DNA of 52,309 nt, taken from contig CABRHX010000016.1 in the NCBI GenBank assembly GCA_902470805.1, positions 1 to 52,309 of the forward strand. Direction: 5' to 3'. Position numbers and translations under genes: made by a program. This DNA is from an uncultured Collinsella sp. (GTDB taxonomy: Bacteria > Actinomycetota > Coriobacteriia > Coriobacteriales > Coriobacteriaceae). Below are positions 15,566-24,431 of this stretch, piece by piece. Within the stretch, counting starts at the first letter, position 1. Every line of letters starts with the position of its first letter. Under the pieces are notes generated by a model. That model was given only the letters and a program-made list of their open reading frames with translations. It had not been told where the DNA came from and ran no database searches.

Positions 15566-16336
15566 TTACTGGAGAGTTGCGTCGATTGCCTTGACCAGGG
15601 CGCTGCGCATGCCAGCGTCCTCGAGCGCAACGACGCCCTTGATGGTGGCACCACCGGGCGAGCATACGGCATCCTTCATCGCCGCAGGATGCTGGCCAGT
15701 TGCAAGCTGCAGCTTTGCCGTACCTAGCACCATCTGGCTCACAATGCGATAGGCATCGGCACGCGGGATACCGTGCTTGACCGCCGCATCGCCCAGGGCC
15801 TCGATTGCCATGGCGACAAATGCCGGAGCGCAACCACCCACCGTGCCGCCCACAAACAGCAGGCTCGTATCGAGCTCGACCACCGCACCGAGCTTGCCAA
15901 GCAGATCAAGCACCACGGCGCTCTGCTCATCACTAAGCGTGGAAGCCTTCTCGCAAGCGATGACGCCCTCGCCCACCGAAACCGGTGTGTTGGGCACCGT
16001 CGAGATATGCGCGACGCCCGGCAGGACCTGCTCCCACTTGGCACTGTCCCAGGTCCAGGCAACCGACAGAACGACCTTTTTGGCAAGAGCATCCTTGAGC
16101 GGGGCGAATACCTTCTCGATCATGTACGGTTTGACCGCAGCGACCACGATATCGGATGCGGCGACAACCTCGGCGGCATCGTGGCAGGCGACCATGCCGC
16201 GCGCCTCGCAGCGCTCAACCAGTGCGTCGTAGCGACCCGCGCAGGCGCACATGTCGCTCGCAGCTACACCGGCAGCGATCCAGCCATCGGCCATAGCGCT
16301 CGCCATATTGCCAAAACCGACAAATCCAATCTTCAT
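15566..16336 (-). CDS. proC: Pyrroline-5-carboxylate reductase
   Basis: A 256-residue NAD(P)H-dependent enzyme for the last step of proline synthesis. The Rossmann motif is at the N-terminus (GFVGFGNMASAMADG), and the C-terminal dimerisation domain holds the conserved LQLATGQHPAAMKDAVCSPG and GGATIKGVVALE. The usual length is 260-275. It has the Ala-rich composition common in this genome. It lies upstream of the inverted-repeat element and downstream of rlmH on the same strand with a 73-bp gap. Confidence 0.93.
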   Translation of the reverse strand: MKIGFVGFGNMASAMADGWIAAGVAASDMCACAGRYDALVERCEARGMVACHDAAEVVAASDIVVAAVKPYMIEKVFAPLKDALAKKVVLSVAWTWDSAKWEQVLPGVAHISTVPNTPVSVGEGVIACEKASTLSDEQSAVVLDLLGKLGAVVELDTSLLFVGGTVGGCAPAFVAMAIEALGDAAVKHGIPRADAYRIVSQMVLGTAKLQLATGQHPAAMKDAVCSPGGATIKGVVALEDAGMRSALVKAIDATLQ

Positions 16337-16409
16337 ATCTCATAGTCCTTTCAGACACATTCCTCAAAACGAAAGGTATTGTCCCACGCCATTGTTTCGT
16401 ATTGCCGAC

Positions 16410-16880
16410 CTATTTGTGATACGGCTCGCCACGGCTGATCTTGCAGGCGCGGTAGATTTGCTCCAGCAGCACCACGCGCGCCAAGTTATGCGGCAAGGTA
16501 ATGCGTCCAAAGCTGAGCATCTCGTCGGCGCGGGCGCGCACCTCATCGCTCACGCCGTCCGAACCGCCAATCACAAAGGCGATGTCGCTGCTGCCTCGTA
16601 GCATAAGATCGTCGAGCCTCGCCGAGAGCTCCTCACTCGAACGCTCCTTGCCCTCGATAGCCAGCAGGATCACATGCGCTCGAGACGGCAATGCAGCAAG
16701 AATTGCCGCCCCCTCCTTGTCGCGCGCGGCATCCACGCCGCCCGCCTTAGCCGGGTCGATATCGGCCACCTCGCGGATATCCACCTTGGCATAGGCGCCT
16801 AGGCGCTTGGTGTACTCAGCGCACGCGTCCTTCCAAAAGCGCTCTTTGAGCTTGCCAACACAAACGACGGTGTATTTCAC
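16410..16880 (-). CDS. rlmH: 23S rRNA (pseudouridine-1915-N3)-methyltransferase
   Basis: A 156-residue SPOUT methyltransferase that modifies helix 69 of the large subunit. The knot motif FVIGGSDGVSDEVRARADE and the C-terminal LPHNLARVVLLEQIYRACKISRGEPYHK are diagnostic, including the terminal YHK. It starts with GTG preceded by GGAG. The gene begins only 6 bp after the SPFH gene stop, so the two are one operon. Confidence 0.96.
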   Translation of the reverse strand: MKYTVVCVGKLKERFWKDACAEYTKRLGAYAKVDIREVADIDPAKAGGVDAARDKEGAAILAALPSRAHVILLAIEGKERSSEELSARLDDLMLRGSSDIAFVIGGSDGVSDEVRARADEMLSFGRITLPHNLARVVLLEQIYRACKISRGEPYHK

Positions 16881-16886
16881 GCGTGC

Positions 16887-17825
16887 CTACTCCTTTGACT
16901 CGTTCTGAACCTTACCGGCAGCCAGCATCTGCTCGAACATAGAGGCCGACTGCGAAAAGTCGCTCGGCAGCACGACCGTCGAGGTTTTACCCGTGCGAGC
17001 GAACTCCGTCATCATCTCGGACCACTGCGTAAACATGAACAGTTGGTTGGCCTCGTCATTGCCGACACCCGTCTCTTGGATGATCTCGAGCGAATCTTTG
17101 ATACCCAGCGCGATGGCCTTGCGCTGGTTGGCGATGCCCTCGCCCGCCTTTTCCATAGCCTCAGCCTCGGCGGTCGCCTCGGTGACGCGCTTGATGCGGT
17201 CGGCCTCAGCGAGCTCCTGTGCCGCAGCGCGCTTGCGCTGGGCAGCGTTGATGTCGTTCATGGAGTTCTCAACCTCGGTCGGCAGTGCGATTTTGGTGAT
17301 GAGCGTCGACACGAGGGTGAAGCCGTAGGCGGCCATCTGCTCGGAAACGGTAGCGTTGACATCCTTGGCGATGTCATCCTTCTTGGCAAAGACCTCATCG
17401 AGTGTGTAGACGGGGATCGAAGAGCGCAGGGCGTCGGTGATGAAGTCACGCATCTGGTCGACGGGCTCCTGCAGCATGTAGTAGCTCTTGTAGATACCCG
17501 AATCTGCCGGGCCGGCGCCCATGTCATAGCTCACGTGGTACTGAGCAGAGACCTCAAGGCCGATGGTCACGTTGTCCTGGGTCTTAACGTCGATGCCAAA
17601 ACCGTTTTTCATGGTGCGCAGGCTCACCGTGGCGGCCTTGCGGTCGATCACGGGCACCTTCATGTGGAAGCCCGCGTTGACGATGCGGTTAAACTTGCCC
17701 AGGCGCTCGATGATCACGGCATGCTGTTGTTCAACGACATAGCAGGCGTTGGGAAGCAGCAGCAACAGGATGATGATGGGAATCAAAAGGCTGGTAAGGG
17801 CGGCGATGATACCGGACAACAGCAT
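16887..17825 (-). CDS. SPFH-domain (stomatin/prohibitin/paraslipin) membrane protein
   Basis: A 312-residue protein. One N-terminal hydrophobic hairpin or segment (residues 5-28, IIAALTSLLIPIIILLLLL) is followed by the SPFH domain (YVVEQQHAVIIERLGKFNRI, PVIDRKAATVSLRTM) and a long charged helical region rich in Ala/Glu/Arg (RAAAQELAEADRIKRVTEAT). It probably forms oligomers that organise membrane microdomains or regulate a membrane protease. The ATG at 17825 has GAGGAG upstream, preferred over 17846. No NfeD partner lies next to it. Confidence 0.85.
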   Translation of the reverse strand: MLLSGIIAALTSLLIPIIILLLLLPNACYVVEQQHAVIIERLGKFNRIVNAGFHMKVPVIDRKAATVSLRTMKNGFGIDVKTQDNVTIGLEVSAQYHVSYDMGAGPADSGIYKSYYMLQEPVDQMRDFITDALRSSIPVYTLDEVFAKKDDIAKDVNATVSEQMAAYGFTLVSTLITKIALPTEVENSMNDINAAQRKRAAAQELAEADRIKRVTEATAEAEAMEKAGEGIANQRKAIALGIKDSLEIIQETGVGNDEANQLFMFTQWSEMMTEFARTGKTSTVVLPSDFSQSASMFEQMLAAGKVQNESKE

Positions 17826-17907
17826 GGTCTCTCCTCTGATAGGCACACGTTGGCATTAGGATACCCGCACGAAGCAGCAACGTGACATCAACAAGAGGCC
17901 CATAACA

Positions 17908-18080
17908 AAAAGCTCCCATTGCTGGGAGCTCTTTCATTTAATGGTGCGGGCGAAAGGACGTCCGCGTATCCGCTTCGCGGATCCGCACCGGCTTCGCCCG
18001 CCTGCCGGCGGACTCGCCAGCTCGCTAAAAACGCTCCGCGTTTTCTTTACGCTCGCTCCTTCGCAGGTTCAAGTCCCTGC
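17908..18080. repeat. tRNA-Leu-associated composite repeat with truncated tRNA 3' end
   Basis: A terminator copy (AGCTCCCA-GCAA-TGGGAGCT) is followed by a truncated tRNA-Leu 3' end with CCA (17942-17959), broken just before the T-loop. About 100 bp follows with hairpins ATCCGC/GCGGAT and AAAACGC/GCGTTTT, and then CGCAGGTTCAAGTCCCTGCG on the plus strand (18062-18081). That last block carries TTCAAGT, the T-loop of this very tRNA-Leu, in the opposite orientation. Confidence 0.7.
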
Positions 18081-18094
18081 GATGGACCCGTAAC

Positions 18095-18121
18095 AAAAAA
18101 GCTCCCATTGCTGGGAGCTCT
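18095..18121 (-). terminator. Terminator of tRNA-Leu
   Basis: Minus strand AGCTCCCA-GCAA-TGGGAGCT followed by TTTTTT. An identical hairpin follows the truncated copy at 17910-17934. Confidence 0.85.
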
Positions 18122-18130
18122 TTCATTCAA

Positions 18131-18217
18131 TGGTGCGGGCGAAAGGACTTGAACCTTCATGGGGTTGCCCCCATACGGACCTGAACCGTACGCGTCTGCC
18201 AATTCCGCCACGCCCGC
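18131..18217 (-). tRNA. tRNA-Leu(CAG)
   Basis: 87 nt with CCA. Acceptor GCGGGCG/CGCCCGC with A73, anticodon stem TACGG/CCGTA and loop TTCAGGT (anticodon CAG), class II variable arm TGGGGGCAACCCCA, T-loop TTCAAGT. The promoter is directly upstream. Confidence 0.95.
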
Positions 18218-18228
18218 GTGCAGGAATT

Positions 18229-18257
18229 AGAATAACGGAGCGCCATCGCGAACGCAA
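18229..18257 (-). promoter_or_regulatory. Promoter of tRNA-Leu
   Basis: Minus strand TTGCGT (18257-18252), 17 bp, TATTCT (18234-18229). Confidence 0.6.
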
Positions 18258-18260
18258 GAA

Positions 18261-19178
18261 CTATTTTTGAAAAAGTTTGCAGGCATTTTCCCAAGCTGCT
18301 CGCGCGATTGCCTCAGCATCCTCGCCGGTACGATCGACACGGTCGTTGACCAGCGTGTTTGCCGTGATAGAAATCATTGCCGGCTCGCATTCAAGACCGC
18401 GGATGGGCTCCGGAGCCATATACGGGCAATCCGTCTCGAACATAATTCGATCGAGTGGGGTTGCCGCAAATGCCTCGCGCACGTCGTCGTTGCGCTTAAA
18501 GGTGGCCGCACCACCATAGGCGATATAGCAGCCCAGCTCCACAAAGCGCTCCATCGTGGCGCGGTCCTCGCCAAAGCAGTGCAGCACACAACCGGCCTGG
18601 GGCACGCCCACCTCACGAAGCACGTTGTAGGCGTCCACGTGCGAGGTACGCTCCTGGTCCGTGTCCTCGTGACGCAGATGCAGCTCCACCGGCACGTTAC
18701 GGCACACGGCAAGCTCGAGCTGGCGCGCCATGCAGTCAATCTGCACGTTATGGGGTGCCGGCGCGATATCGTCGTCATAGTCCATGTGGTAGTCCAGGCC
18801 GATTTCGCCAATACCGGCGCATAAGGGGTCATCGAGTGCGGCAACGACCTGTGCGTGAACGTCGTCGGTATAGTCCGGCGCGCCATACGGATGCACGCCG
18901 GCAAGATACTTGATCTGCGGGATATCCTGCATCGGCAGAATCTCGCGCGTCAGCCAGTCGCTATAGTCCGTCACGCTGCGTTTATCAGCGATGGGGTCGA
19001 ACATCGTCACCAACAGGTCGACGCCCGCCGCCTTGGCACGCACGAGCGTCTCAGGCACATCCTTGCCCCAGAACGAAAGCAGATGCGCATGCGTGTCGGC
19101 AAGCGGTGCCAAGGGCACGGGACAAGCAACCGTCTTCTTTTTCTTGGTAAACGTCACACGTTCGGCATTAGGCATCAT
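18261..19178 (-). CDS. tatD: TatD-family metal-dependent hydrolase / DNase
   Basis: A 305-residue TIM-barrel hydrolase with two-metal ligands in DTHAHLL (residues 28-30), GEIGLDYH, ELHLRHED, HCFGED and FETDCPYMAPEP. Known relatives act as 3'-5' DNases or on other substrates. It is about 45 residues longer than typical TatD because of a basic N-terminal extension (MMPNAERVTFTKKKKTV). The gene overlaps the end of rsmA by 11 bp, and GGAG lies within the rsmA 3' end. The tatD-rsmA pairing after metG is a common arrangement in Gram-positive bacteria. Confidence 0.92.
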   Translation of the reverse strand: MMPNAERVTFTKKKKTVACPVPLAPLADTHAHLLSFWGKDVPETLVRAKAAGVDLLVTMFDPIADKRSVTDYSDWLTREILPMQDIPQIKYLAGVHPYGAPDYTDDVHAQVVAALDDPLCAGIGEIGLDYHMDYDDDIAPAPHNVQIDCMARQLELAVCRNVPVELHLRHEDTDQERTSHVDAYNVLREVGVPQAGCVLHCFGEDRATMERFVELGCYIAYGGAATFKRNDDVREAFAATPLDRIMFETDCPYMAPEPIRGLECEPAMISITANTLVNDRVDRTGEDAEAIARAAWENACKLFQK

Positions 19179-20028
19179 GGATTAGCTCCTGGGCCAGACG
19201 GACAAAGTCAGCAACATCAAGCGTCTCGGCGCGCGTGGTGGGTGCAATACCGCAAGCCTCAAAGGCAGCATCGAGCACGTCCTTGGCAAAGCCGTTGGCG
19301 CTCATGGAATTGCGGATGGTCTTGCGACGCTGAGCAAATGCAGCATCAATCACGCGGGCCACAAATTCGCGATCGAGCCCCTCGGGCACCACGCCGTCAA
19401 CACGGTCGATACGCACGACGGCCGAGTCCACGTGCGGCGCCGGCATAAAGCAACGCGGCGGCACCTCAAAGCGACCCGTCACCTGCGCGTACAGGCCGAG
19501 TTTTGCCGTGTAGCCGCCATAGGTCTTGTTACCGGGCGTTGCGGCAATGCGATCGGCAACCTCCTTTTGCACCATGACGACGGCACGCTTGAGCGCCGGC
19601 ATCGTCTGGAAAAATTGCAAAATGATCGTCGCTGCCACGTTATAGGGCAAGTTCGCGACAAATACCGTGGGCTCGCCGCCGGCAGCCTGCTCAATCTGCT
19701 CCGGGCCCACCTTAAGCGCGTCGCCCATGATAAAGCGGAAGTTGGCATAGTCGGCGGCGTGGGCGTCGAGCACCGGTTCGAGCTCAGGATCGGCCTCAAT
19801 GGACGTAACGCACGCCGCCTCCTGCAACAGCGCAAGCGTGAGCGTACCAACGCCCGGACCCACCTCGAGTACGCGCTCGTCACCTGTAAGCTCGGCAAGC
19901 TCGCAGATACGCTCGATCACATGATTGTCGATTAGAAAGTTCTGGCCCAGGCGATGCTTGGTCGCAAGGCCAAACTCCTCCAGCAGCTCCCTTGTTGCCG
20001 TGGGGTTTGCCAAAGGCGAAGTTGTCAT
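19168..20028 (-). CDS. rsmA: 16S rRNA dimethyladenosine transferase
   Basis: A 286-residue SAM-dependent enzyme that dimethylates the two adjacent adenosines near the 3' end of 16S rRNA. Motifs: LGQNFLID at the N-terminus, SAM loop VLEVGPGVGTLT, catalytic NLPYNVAATII, and the C-terminal helical domain. GGAGG stands 5 nt before the ATG. It lies between metG and tatD in the same direction. Confidence 0.96.
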   Translation of the reverse strand: MTTSPLANPTATRELLEEFGLATKHRLGQNFLIDNHVIERICELAELTGDERVLEVGPGVGTLTLALLQEAACVTSIEADPELEPVLDAHAADYANFRFIMGDALKVGPEQIEQAAGGEPTVFVANLPYNVAATIILQFFQTMPALKRAVVMVQKEVADRIAATPGNKTYGGYTAKLGLYAQVTGRFEVPPRCFMPAPHVDSAVVRIDRVDGVVPEGLDREFVARVIDAAFAQRRKTIRNSMSANGFAKDVLDAAFEACGIAPTTRAETLDVADFVRLAQELIHDA

Positions 20029-20066
20029 GGTTGCCTCCTTAGCATGATGGCGGCGTCTTGAAACAA

Positions 20067-20096
20067 AAGGGCATGGACCGTGGCGGCCATGCCCTT
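20067..20096 (-). terminator. Terminator of metG
   Basis: AAGGGCATGG pairs perfectly with CCATGCCCTT; on the minus strand TTTGTTT follows. It lies between metG and rsmA. Confidence 0.75.
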
Positions 20097-20135
20097 ACAG
20101 CTAAACAGCAAATTGCCGATATGGCGCGCTGCGTC

Positions 20136-21737
20136 TTAGCCCAGACGCGGGAACAGCGGCTCGCCCTTCTCGACAGGCTGACCGCCGGCAAGCAGGCCCC
20201 AAGCGCAAATGCCCTTGAGGTCGTCGGTCGCGGCCTCGTCCTCGCAGGACAGGCGGCGCAGGGCCTCGGCAGAGGTCTGAGGCATGAGCGGCATCAGCAG
20301 GTGGGCGGCAATGCGGATGGCCTCGAGCAGGTTGTAGATCACAAACGCCAGCTCGTCAGCCTTGGCCTCGTCCTTGGCAAGTGCCCAAGGCTCAGAGTCC
20401 TCGATGTAGTGGTTGGCGGCATGGATGAGCTCCATGACCTCGTCCTTGGCTCCGCCGTAATCGAGCACGTCCATCTTGGCCATGTAGCGCTCGACCAGAC
20501 CATCGGCGATCTTTGCCAGCGGGTTGTCGAACGCATCGAACGATGCGGGCTTGGCGGGCGCGCAACCATCAAAGTACTTGCCGCTCATGTTGAGCGAACG
20601 CGAGATAAGGTTGCCCCAGCTGTTGGCCAGGTCGGCGTTGTAGACCTGCTCCATGCGGTCGAAGCTGATGGCACCGTCGGTGCCGGGGACCACGTCGGTC
20701 ATAAAGTAGTAGCGATAGCCCTCGACGCCCAGCATGTCGATAACGTCCTGCGGAGCGATGGCGTTGCCGCGGCTCTTGGACATCTTCTCGGCCTTGCCGG
20801 TCTCGGCATTGCGCACGGTCAGGAAGCCGTGGGCAAAGACGTGCTCGGGCAGGGCCTCGCCGATGGCCATGAGCATGGCGGGCCAAATGACGCAGTGGAA
20901 GCGGATGATGTCCTTACCCACGATGTGGAACTGCGCGGGCCAGCGATAGGCCAGCTCGGCACGCGCCTCGTCGGTGTCGACACCGTAACCGACGGCCGTC
21001 ATATAGTTGAGCAACGCATCGAACCACACGTAGGTCACGTGACCCTCGTCAAACGGGACCTGAATGCCCCAGTCAAAGCTCGTACGGCTCACGGAAAGGT
21101 CGTTGAGGCCGCCCTCGACAAAGCTGCGAACCTCGTTCATGCGGAACGCAGGCTCGACAAAGTCGGGATGCTCGTCATAGAGCTTAAGCAGCTTGTCCTG
21201 GAAGGCGGAAAGCTTAAAGAAGTAGGACTCCTCCTGCACGCGCTCAAGCGGACGGTGGCAGTCGGGGCACAGGTGCTGGCCGACGCTGCCGTACTCCTCG
21301 TCGCCCTTCTGGACCTGCGTATCGGTGAAGTAGGTCTCGTCAGGCACGCAATACCAGCCGTCGTAGCTGCCCTTATACAGGTAACCGGACTCCTTCATGC
21401 GCTCCCACAGGTACTGCACGGCATGATGCTGGCGCGGCTCGGTGGTGCGGATGAAGTCGTCGTTGGAAATCTCGAGCTTGCTCCAAAGCTCCTTGAAGTG
21501 CGGGGCCTGGCTGTCGGTCCACTCCTGCGGCGTCATGTTGTGCTTGGCTGCGGCCTCGGCGACCTTCTCGCCGTGCTCGTCCATGCCGGTCAGGAACTTG
21601 ACGTTATAGCCGGCGGAGCGGCGATAGCGAGCCTGAACGTCGGCGATGATGGTGGAATAAGCCGTGCCCAGGTGCGGATCGGCGTTGACGTAGTAGATGG
21701 GCGTCGTGATAAAGAACGAAGGCTTGCTTTGATCCAT
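20136..21737 (-). CDS. metG: Methionyl-tRNA synthetase
   Basis: A 533-residue class I synthetase of the short form without a C-terminal tRNA-binding domain. HIGH-type motif is in DPHLGTAYST and the KMSKS loop is AEKMSKSRGNAI. The connective domain contains CPDC and one further Cys in GWYCVPDETYF, so the zinc knuckle is reduced. GGAGG precedes the ATG by 9 nt. It charges initiator and elongator tRNA-Met. Confidence 0.96.
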   Translation of the reverse strand: MDQSKPSFFITTPIYYVNADPHLGTAYSTIIADVQARYRRSAGYNVKFLTGMDEHGEKVAEAAAKHNMTPQEWTDSQAPHFKELWSKLEISNDDFIRTTEPRQHHAVQYLWERMKESGYLYKGSYDGWYCVPDETYFTDTQVQKGDEEYGSVGQHLCPDCHRPLERVQEESYFFKLSAFQDKLLKLYDEHPDFVEPAFRMNEVRSFVEGGLNDLSVSRTSFDWGIQVPFDEGHVTYVWFDALLNYMTAVGYGVDTDEARAELAYRWPAQFHIVGKDIIRFHCVIWPAMLMAIGEALPEHVFAHGFLTVRNAETGKAEKMSKSRGNAIAPQDVIDMLGVEGYRYYFMTDVVPGTDGAISFDRMEQVYNADLANSWGNLISRSLNMSGKYFDGCAPAKPASFDAFDNPLAKIADGLVERYMAKMDVLDYGGAKDEVMELIHAANHYIEDSEPWALAKDEAKADELAFVIYNLLEAIRIAAHLLMPLMPQTSAEALRRLSCEDEAATDDLKGICAWGLLAGGQPVEKGEPLFPRLG

Positions 21738-21806
21738 GGGGTTTGTCCTCCAGAAAAACGTTGCATACAGGGGATGATTCTAGCGCAAGGGCTGGATATC
21801 CTCCAT

Positions 21807-22685
21807 CTATTGCATATCGAGCACCATGGCATAGACATCGCGCTTGCGGCGCGAATACTTCTGAGACAGGCGTTTGGCCACCGCAGAGGCGGGCTCCCCC
21901 TCCTCGAGCGCGGTGCGGATATCCTCGCGCAGGGCCTCGTCGGGATCCGCTACCGCAGCGCCAACCGGCGCGATGCCGGCCTCCTCATCCTCGCTCGGCG
22001 GCGCGATGACCAGCGCAATCTCGCCCTTTACCTCGCCGCGAGCACGCAGCTCCTCGGCAAGCTGGTCAGCGGGCCCGCGCAAGACCTCCTCGTGCAGCTT
22101 GGTGAGTTCGCGGCAGACGGCAACCTCACGCTGGGGAAAGACCTCCGCCACGGCCTCGAGCGTCGCCACGATGCGATGTGGAGACTCGTAGAAGATGAGT
22201 GCGCCGGGCACCACGGCAAGGCGCTGCAAACGGCGCACACGGTCGCCGTGCTTTCGGCCCAAAAAGCCCTCGAAGAAAAAATGCTCGCAGGGAATGCCGG
22301 ACGAAACAAGCGCCGTGACGCAAGCAGAGGGCCCGGGAATAACTTCGACGGGCAAATCGGCCTCACGCGCCGCCTCGACCAGCGCCTGGCCGGGATCGGA
22401 CACGCTCGGCATGCCGGCGTCCGAGGCAAAGGCGAGGGTCTCCCCCGCCAGCAGACGGTCGACCAGGCCGGTGGCGCGGCTGGCGATCACATTCTCGTCG
22501 CAACGGACAAGCGGCTTGGAAATGCCCAGGTGCATCAGCAGCTTTGACGTCACGCGCGTGTCCTCGCAGCAGATGGCATCGGCGGCGGCAAACGCCTCGC
22601 CAACGCGCGGGGACAGGTCGCCCAGGTTGCCGATGGGCGTGCCGACCACATAGAGTTTGCCCGTATGGGCGCTGTTTTGCGTCAT
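21807..22685 (-). CDS. rsmI: 16S rRNA (cytidine-1402-2'-O)-methyltransferase
   Basis: A 292-residue tetrapyrrole-methylase-fold enzyme acting on C1402 of 16S rRNA. Motifs: LYVVGTPIGNLGDLSPR at the N-terminus, CEDTR, ASDAGMPSVSDPG, PGPSACVTALVSSGIP and FFFEGFLGRK, then YESPHRI. All are in family order. The gene begins 6 bp after the GH5 gene and shares its direction. Confidence 0.96.
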   Translation of the reverse strand: MTQNSAHTGKLYVVGTPIGNLGDLSPRVGEAFAAADAICCEDTRVTSKLLMHLGISKPLVRCDENVIASRATGLVDRLLAGETLAFASDAGMPSVSDPGQALVEAAREADLPVEVIPGPSACVTALVSSGIPCEHFFFEGFLGRKHGDRVRRLQRLAVVPGALIFYESPHRIVATLEAVAEVFPQREVAVCRELTKLHEEVLRGPADQLAEELRARGEVKGEIALVIAPPSEDEEAGIAPVGAAVADPDEALREDIRTALEEGEPASAVAKRLSQKYSRRKRDVYAMVLDMQ

Positions 22686-22691
22686 ATCAAC

Positions 22692-23753
22692 CTATTCAAT
22701 CATGCCGCGCTCGAGCGTACCGAGCGCCGCGCGGGCGTCCCATGCTGCAATGCGCTTCTCGGTCTTCCACGTTTGGAAGAACCAACCGGCAGCCGGCGCA
22801 AACGAAGCCAGCTGGTTGGCGATAAACACGCGCTCGTAGGCATTGCGGCCCTCGGGCGTAACCGACGAGTTGGCAAAGATCGCCGCACCCGACCATTCGC
22901 CCACCAGCACGGGGAACCCTGTCGAAATCGCTTCTTTAAGCTCGCGCTTGTTACGCGAAATCGCCGTCGTCAGCCCGCGGGGGCTCGTGATGTCGAGCGC
23001 ATACTCGTCGCGGTAATGGTACAGGTGAAGGTCCATGTAGACGTTCTTGTACTTGGCGCCGCGCATAAAATGCTTCCACTCGCTGGGATGCCCCGACGAC
23101 GAGAAGACGACGATTTTATCCTCGGGCATATACGAACGGACGAGCTCGTAGGCATCGCGATAGAAATTGCGCAGGTAGTGAGCAGGAATGCCATCCGTCA
23201 TGGTGAAGAGGCTCTTGTGAACGCTCATCTGCGGCGTGTCCAGCAGCTCAATGCCCAGCAGGCTCTCGGCCTCGCCATAGCGATCGGCCAAGCGCTCGAG
23301 CACGTCGAGTGCGACATGACGGCCGTTGGTGGACGAATGCCACTCGGCGACAGCCTCCGGCGTGGTGGGTGAATCGTTGGAATCGCCCTGGCCACCGGGC
23401 ACAGTTGCCAGATCGAGCAGCACGCGGATGTCGTACTTGGCAGCCCACTCAATCGCGCGGTCGATGTAATCGACAACCGATATGTAGGAGGCATCGGACT
23501 CCTGTGAGCCAAAGGCATACCAGGGCACCGGCAGACGCACGGCATTGAGACCGATCTGCGCCATGCGGCGAAAATCGTCCTCGCTCACAAACGTCTCGTA
23601 ATGGCGGCGCATGCGCTCGTTATAGGCGGCGGTACCCATGGCCTCCTGTAGCTCGGCCGCGTTGGATGCACCGGTCGCCGCGTACAGCGACGGGGTCACC
23701 CAAGGCTCGGGAATAAACCAGCCAGAGAGATTAACGCCGAGTATCCTCTCCAT
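22692..23753 (-). CDS. GH5-like glycoside hydrolase lacking the acid/base residue
   Basis: A 353-residue protein resembling exo-beta-1,3-glucanases of GH5 subfamily 9: GVNLSGWFIPEPW, ETFVSEDDFRRMAQIGLNAVRLPVPW, the tail FPVLVGEWSGA with the nucleophile Glu, and GWFFQTWKTEKR. The position normally reading LLNEP is LLDTP, so the acid/base Glu is Thr (codons GAC ACG CCG). There is no signal peptide, so it is cytoplasmic. AGGGGG supports the ATG at 23753; the ORF extends further up to 23945 without support. It could act as a binding protein, a transglycosylase or an inactive relic. Confidence 0.8.
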   Translation of the reverse strand: MERILGVNLSGWFIPEPWVTPSLYAATGASNAAELQEAMGTAAYNERMRRHYETFVSEDDFRRMAQIGLNAVRLPVPWYAFGSQESDASYISVVDYIDRAIEWAAKYDIRVLLDLATVPGGQGDSNDSPTTPEAVAEWHSSTNGRHVALDVLERLADRYGEAESLLGIELLDTPQMSVHKSLFTMTDGIPAHYLRNFYRDAYELVRSYMPEDKIVVFSSSGHPSEWKHFMRGAKYKNVYMDLHLYHYRDEYALDITSPRGLTTAISRNKRELKEAISTGFPVLVGEWSGAAIFANSSVTPEGRNAYERVFIANQLASFAPAAGWFFQTWKTEKRIAAWDARAALGTLERGMIE

Positions 23754-24004
23754 CACTGCCCCCTTCGGATCATGCAGGTCGAACCCGCATTGTATTGCAT
23801 AGGATAAGTATCGTTTTGAGTATACCCGCGTGTGCGGACAGGCGACCGAACGGTCTGTAAAGTGACGCGAAAGTGGGAGGAATGTCTGGGGCGGGCGGAC
23901 TCGGAATGGTGCGACGAGGTGTGTACGCGCGCCGGAGGCAGGCACCGGAAAGCGCGTCCCGTTCTATCGCTCAATAATGGGGCGCATTTTCCGCAGAACC
24001 CTAC

Positions 24005-24180
24005 ATAAAAGAAAAGGACCCCTTTGCAGAGGTCCTAGTCAATTCAAGGTGGCGGGGAAGGGAATCGCGTCCGCGCGCTGCGCGGACGGACCGCTGCGGC
24101 GCTTACGCGCCTTGCGAGCTGCGCTGGCAAACGCTTACGCGTTTACTCAGCTCCGCGCCCTCACGGGGTTCGATTCCATG
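24005..24180. repeat. tRNA-Phe-associated composite repeat with truncated tRNA 3' end
   Basis: A terminator copy (AGGACCTCT-GCAA-AGGGGTCCT) is followed by a truncated tRNA-Phe 3' end (24048-24067), broken within the T-loop (GGGAATCG). About 100 bp of hairpin DNA follows (CGTCCGCGCG/CGCGCGGACG, GGCGC/GCGCC, AAACGC/GCGTTT), then GGGGTTCGATTCCATG on the plus strand (24165-24180). TTCGATT is the T-loop of this tRNA-Phe. Confidence 0.7.
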
Positions 24181-24196
24181 TAGGGACCGCATAAAA

Positions 24197-24224
24197 GAAA
24201 AGGACCCCTTTGCAGAGGTCCTAG
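24197..24224 (-). terminator. Terminator of tRNA-Phe
   Basis: Minus strand AGGACCTCT-GCAA-AGGGGTCCT followed by TTTTCTTTT; the same hairpin accompanies the truncated copy at 24010-24040. Confidence 0.8.
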
Positions 24225-24235
24225 TCAATTCAAGG

Positions 24236-24308
<73 letters not shown>

Positions 24309-24340
24309 ATTTGAGGTGTGCCTTGTTTCAAGGCTTGATT

Positions 24341-24368
24341 AGTATAACCAAGGACGCGTTCCGGTCAA
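24341..24368 (-). promoter_or_regulatory. Promoter of tRNA-Phe
   Basis: Minus strand TTGACC (24368-24363), 16 bp, TATACT (24346-24341), the best promoter match among the tRNAs. Confidence 0.7.
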
Positions 24369-24431
24369 CCGAGAATTTCAAAAAAGTTTTTGAGCACAGC
24401 CTCGGTTCTTTAAATCGGCACGTCAGAGGCA

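Noticed and set aside
20058..22547. 829-residue open frame on the plus strand
   Set aside because: Antisense to metG and rsmI, both with complete motifs; a shadow of high-GC coding DNA.
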